In this document: piece after piece, positions 30,681-30,751 of the stretch
Numbering within the stretch: position 1 is the first letter of the stretch
How the letters are laid out: each line of letters begins with the position of its first letter
NCBI GenBank assembly: GCA_032095175.1
Contig: DAMCZI010000053.1
Coordinates: 1-30,751 of the forward strand
DNA from: DAMCZI01 sp032095175
GTDB lineage: Bacteria; Bacillota; Clostridia; Clostridiales; Caloramatoraceae
Length of the DNA: 30,751 nucleotides
Reading direction: 5' to 3'
Notes under the pieces: model-generated
Database searches by the model: none
What the model was told of the DNA's origin: nothing
What the model saw: the letters and a program-made list of their open reading frames with translations, nothing else
Made by a program: the position numbers and the translations under genes

Positions 30681-30751
30681 CTATGCAATTACCTTACTAA
30701 CAACTCCAGCTCCAACTGTTCTTCCGCCTTCTCTAATAGCGAATCTAAGTC
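30681..30751 (-). CDS. tuf: Elongation factor Tu, C-terminal end (partial)
   Basis: The last 23 codons and the TAG stop of EF-Tu: minus-strand translation gives LRFAIREGGRTVGAGVVSK and a short VIA end, the hallmark of domain III of EF-Tu. The rest lies right of the window. The str-tuf to S10 junction fits the Firmicutes gene order. Confidence 0.95.
   Translation of the reverse strand, partial: LRFAIREGGRTVGAGVVSKVIA

Noticed and set aside
1..30751. CRISPR array, tRNA or rRNA genes, prophage or toxin-antitoxin pair
   Set aside because: No spaced direct repeats, no cloverleaf sequences or rRNA-like stretches, and no phage or toxin families were recognised in the window.

Overview
The window looks like a low-GC, Gram-positive, Clostridium-type chromosome. 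Protein sequences are AT-biased, ribosome binding sites are strong AGGAGG types, promoters are sigma-A like, and ribosomal genes are laid out in the Firmicutes order. From the right edge (3' end of tuf) down to rpsI, genes on the minus strand form the S10-spc-alpha ribosomal protein superoperon and its usual followers: rpsJ, rplC, rplD, rplW, rplB, rpsS, rplV, rpsC, rplP, rpmC, rpsQ, rplN, rplX, rplE, rpsN, rpsH, rplF, rplR, rpsE, rpmD, rplO, secY, adk, map, a KOW-domain gene, infA, rpmJ, rpsM, rpsK, rpsD, rpoA, rplQ; then ecfA1-ecfA2-ecfT-truA; then rplM-rpsI. Two of these genes (rpmD, rpmJ) are very short but clear.

The regulatory layout of the ribosomal part is readable. A tuf terminator lies at the right. 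A TTGTAT-N17-TAAAAT promoter drives a leader of about 205 nt with a long stem ahead of rpsJ. A hairpin plus T-run follows rplQ. A TTGACA-N17-TAAAAT promoter with a short two-stem leader (L13-leader type) precedes rplM. A strong hairpin follows rpsI.

The left end (1-1800, plus strand) carries a metallo-beta-lactamase-fold hydrolase and a PlsY-type acyltransferase, each with a recognisable promoter, closed by a strong hairpin. Between this and rpsI lies an AT-rich accessory island of about 8.5 kb. It holds three different Nudix hydrolases, an internally deleted fourth Nudix copy, two GNAT acetyltransferases (one resembling streptothricin acetyltransferases), a membrane-anchored protein of unknown function, a SAM methyltransferase with a possible small downstream gene, a cysteine-rich protein, and an IS200/IS605 element (tnpA, tnpB and an omega-RNA-like 3' region).

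I see no clear new defence or biosynthetic system. The points most worth a second look are: the TnpB without its zinc finger together with a well-folded omega-RNA candidate; the in-frame deleted Nudix ghost; the 15-bp inverted repeat overlapping a small ORF; and the structured S10-operon leader. No tools were available, so family assignments rest on motif recognition, and RNA structures on pairing found by eye.
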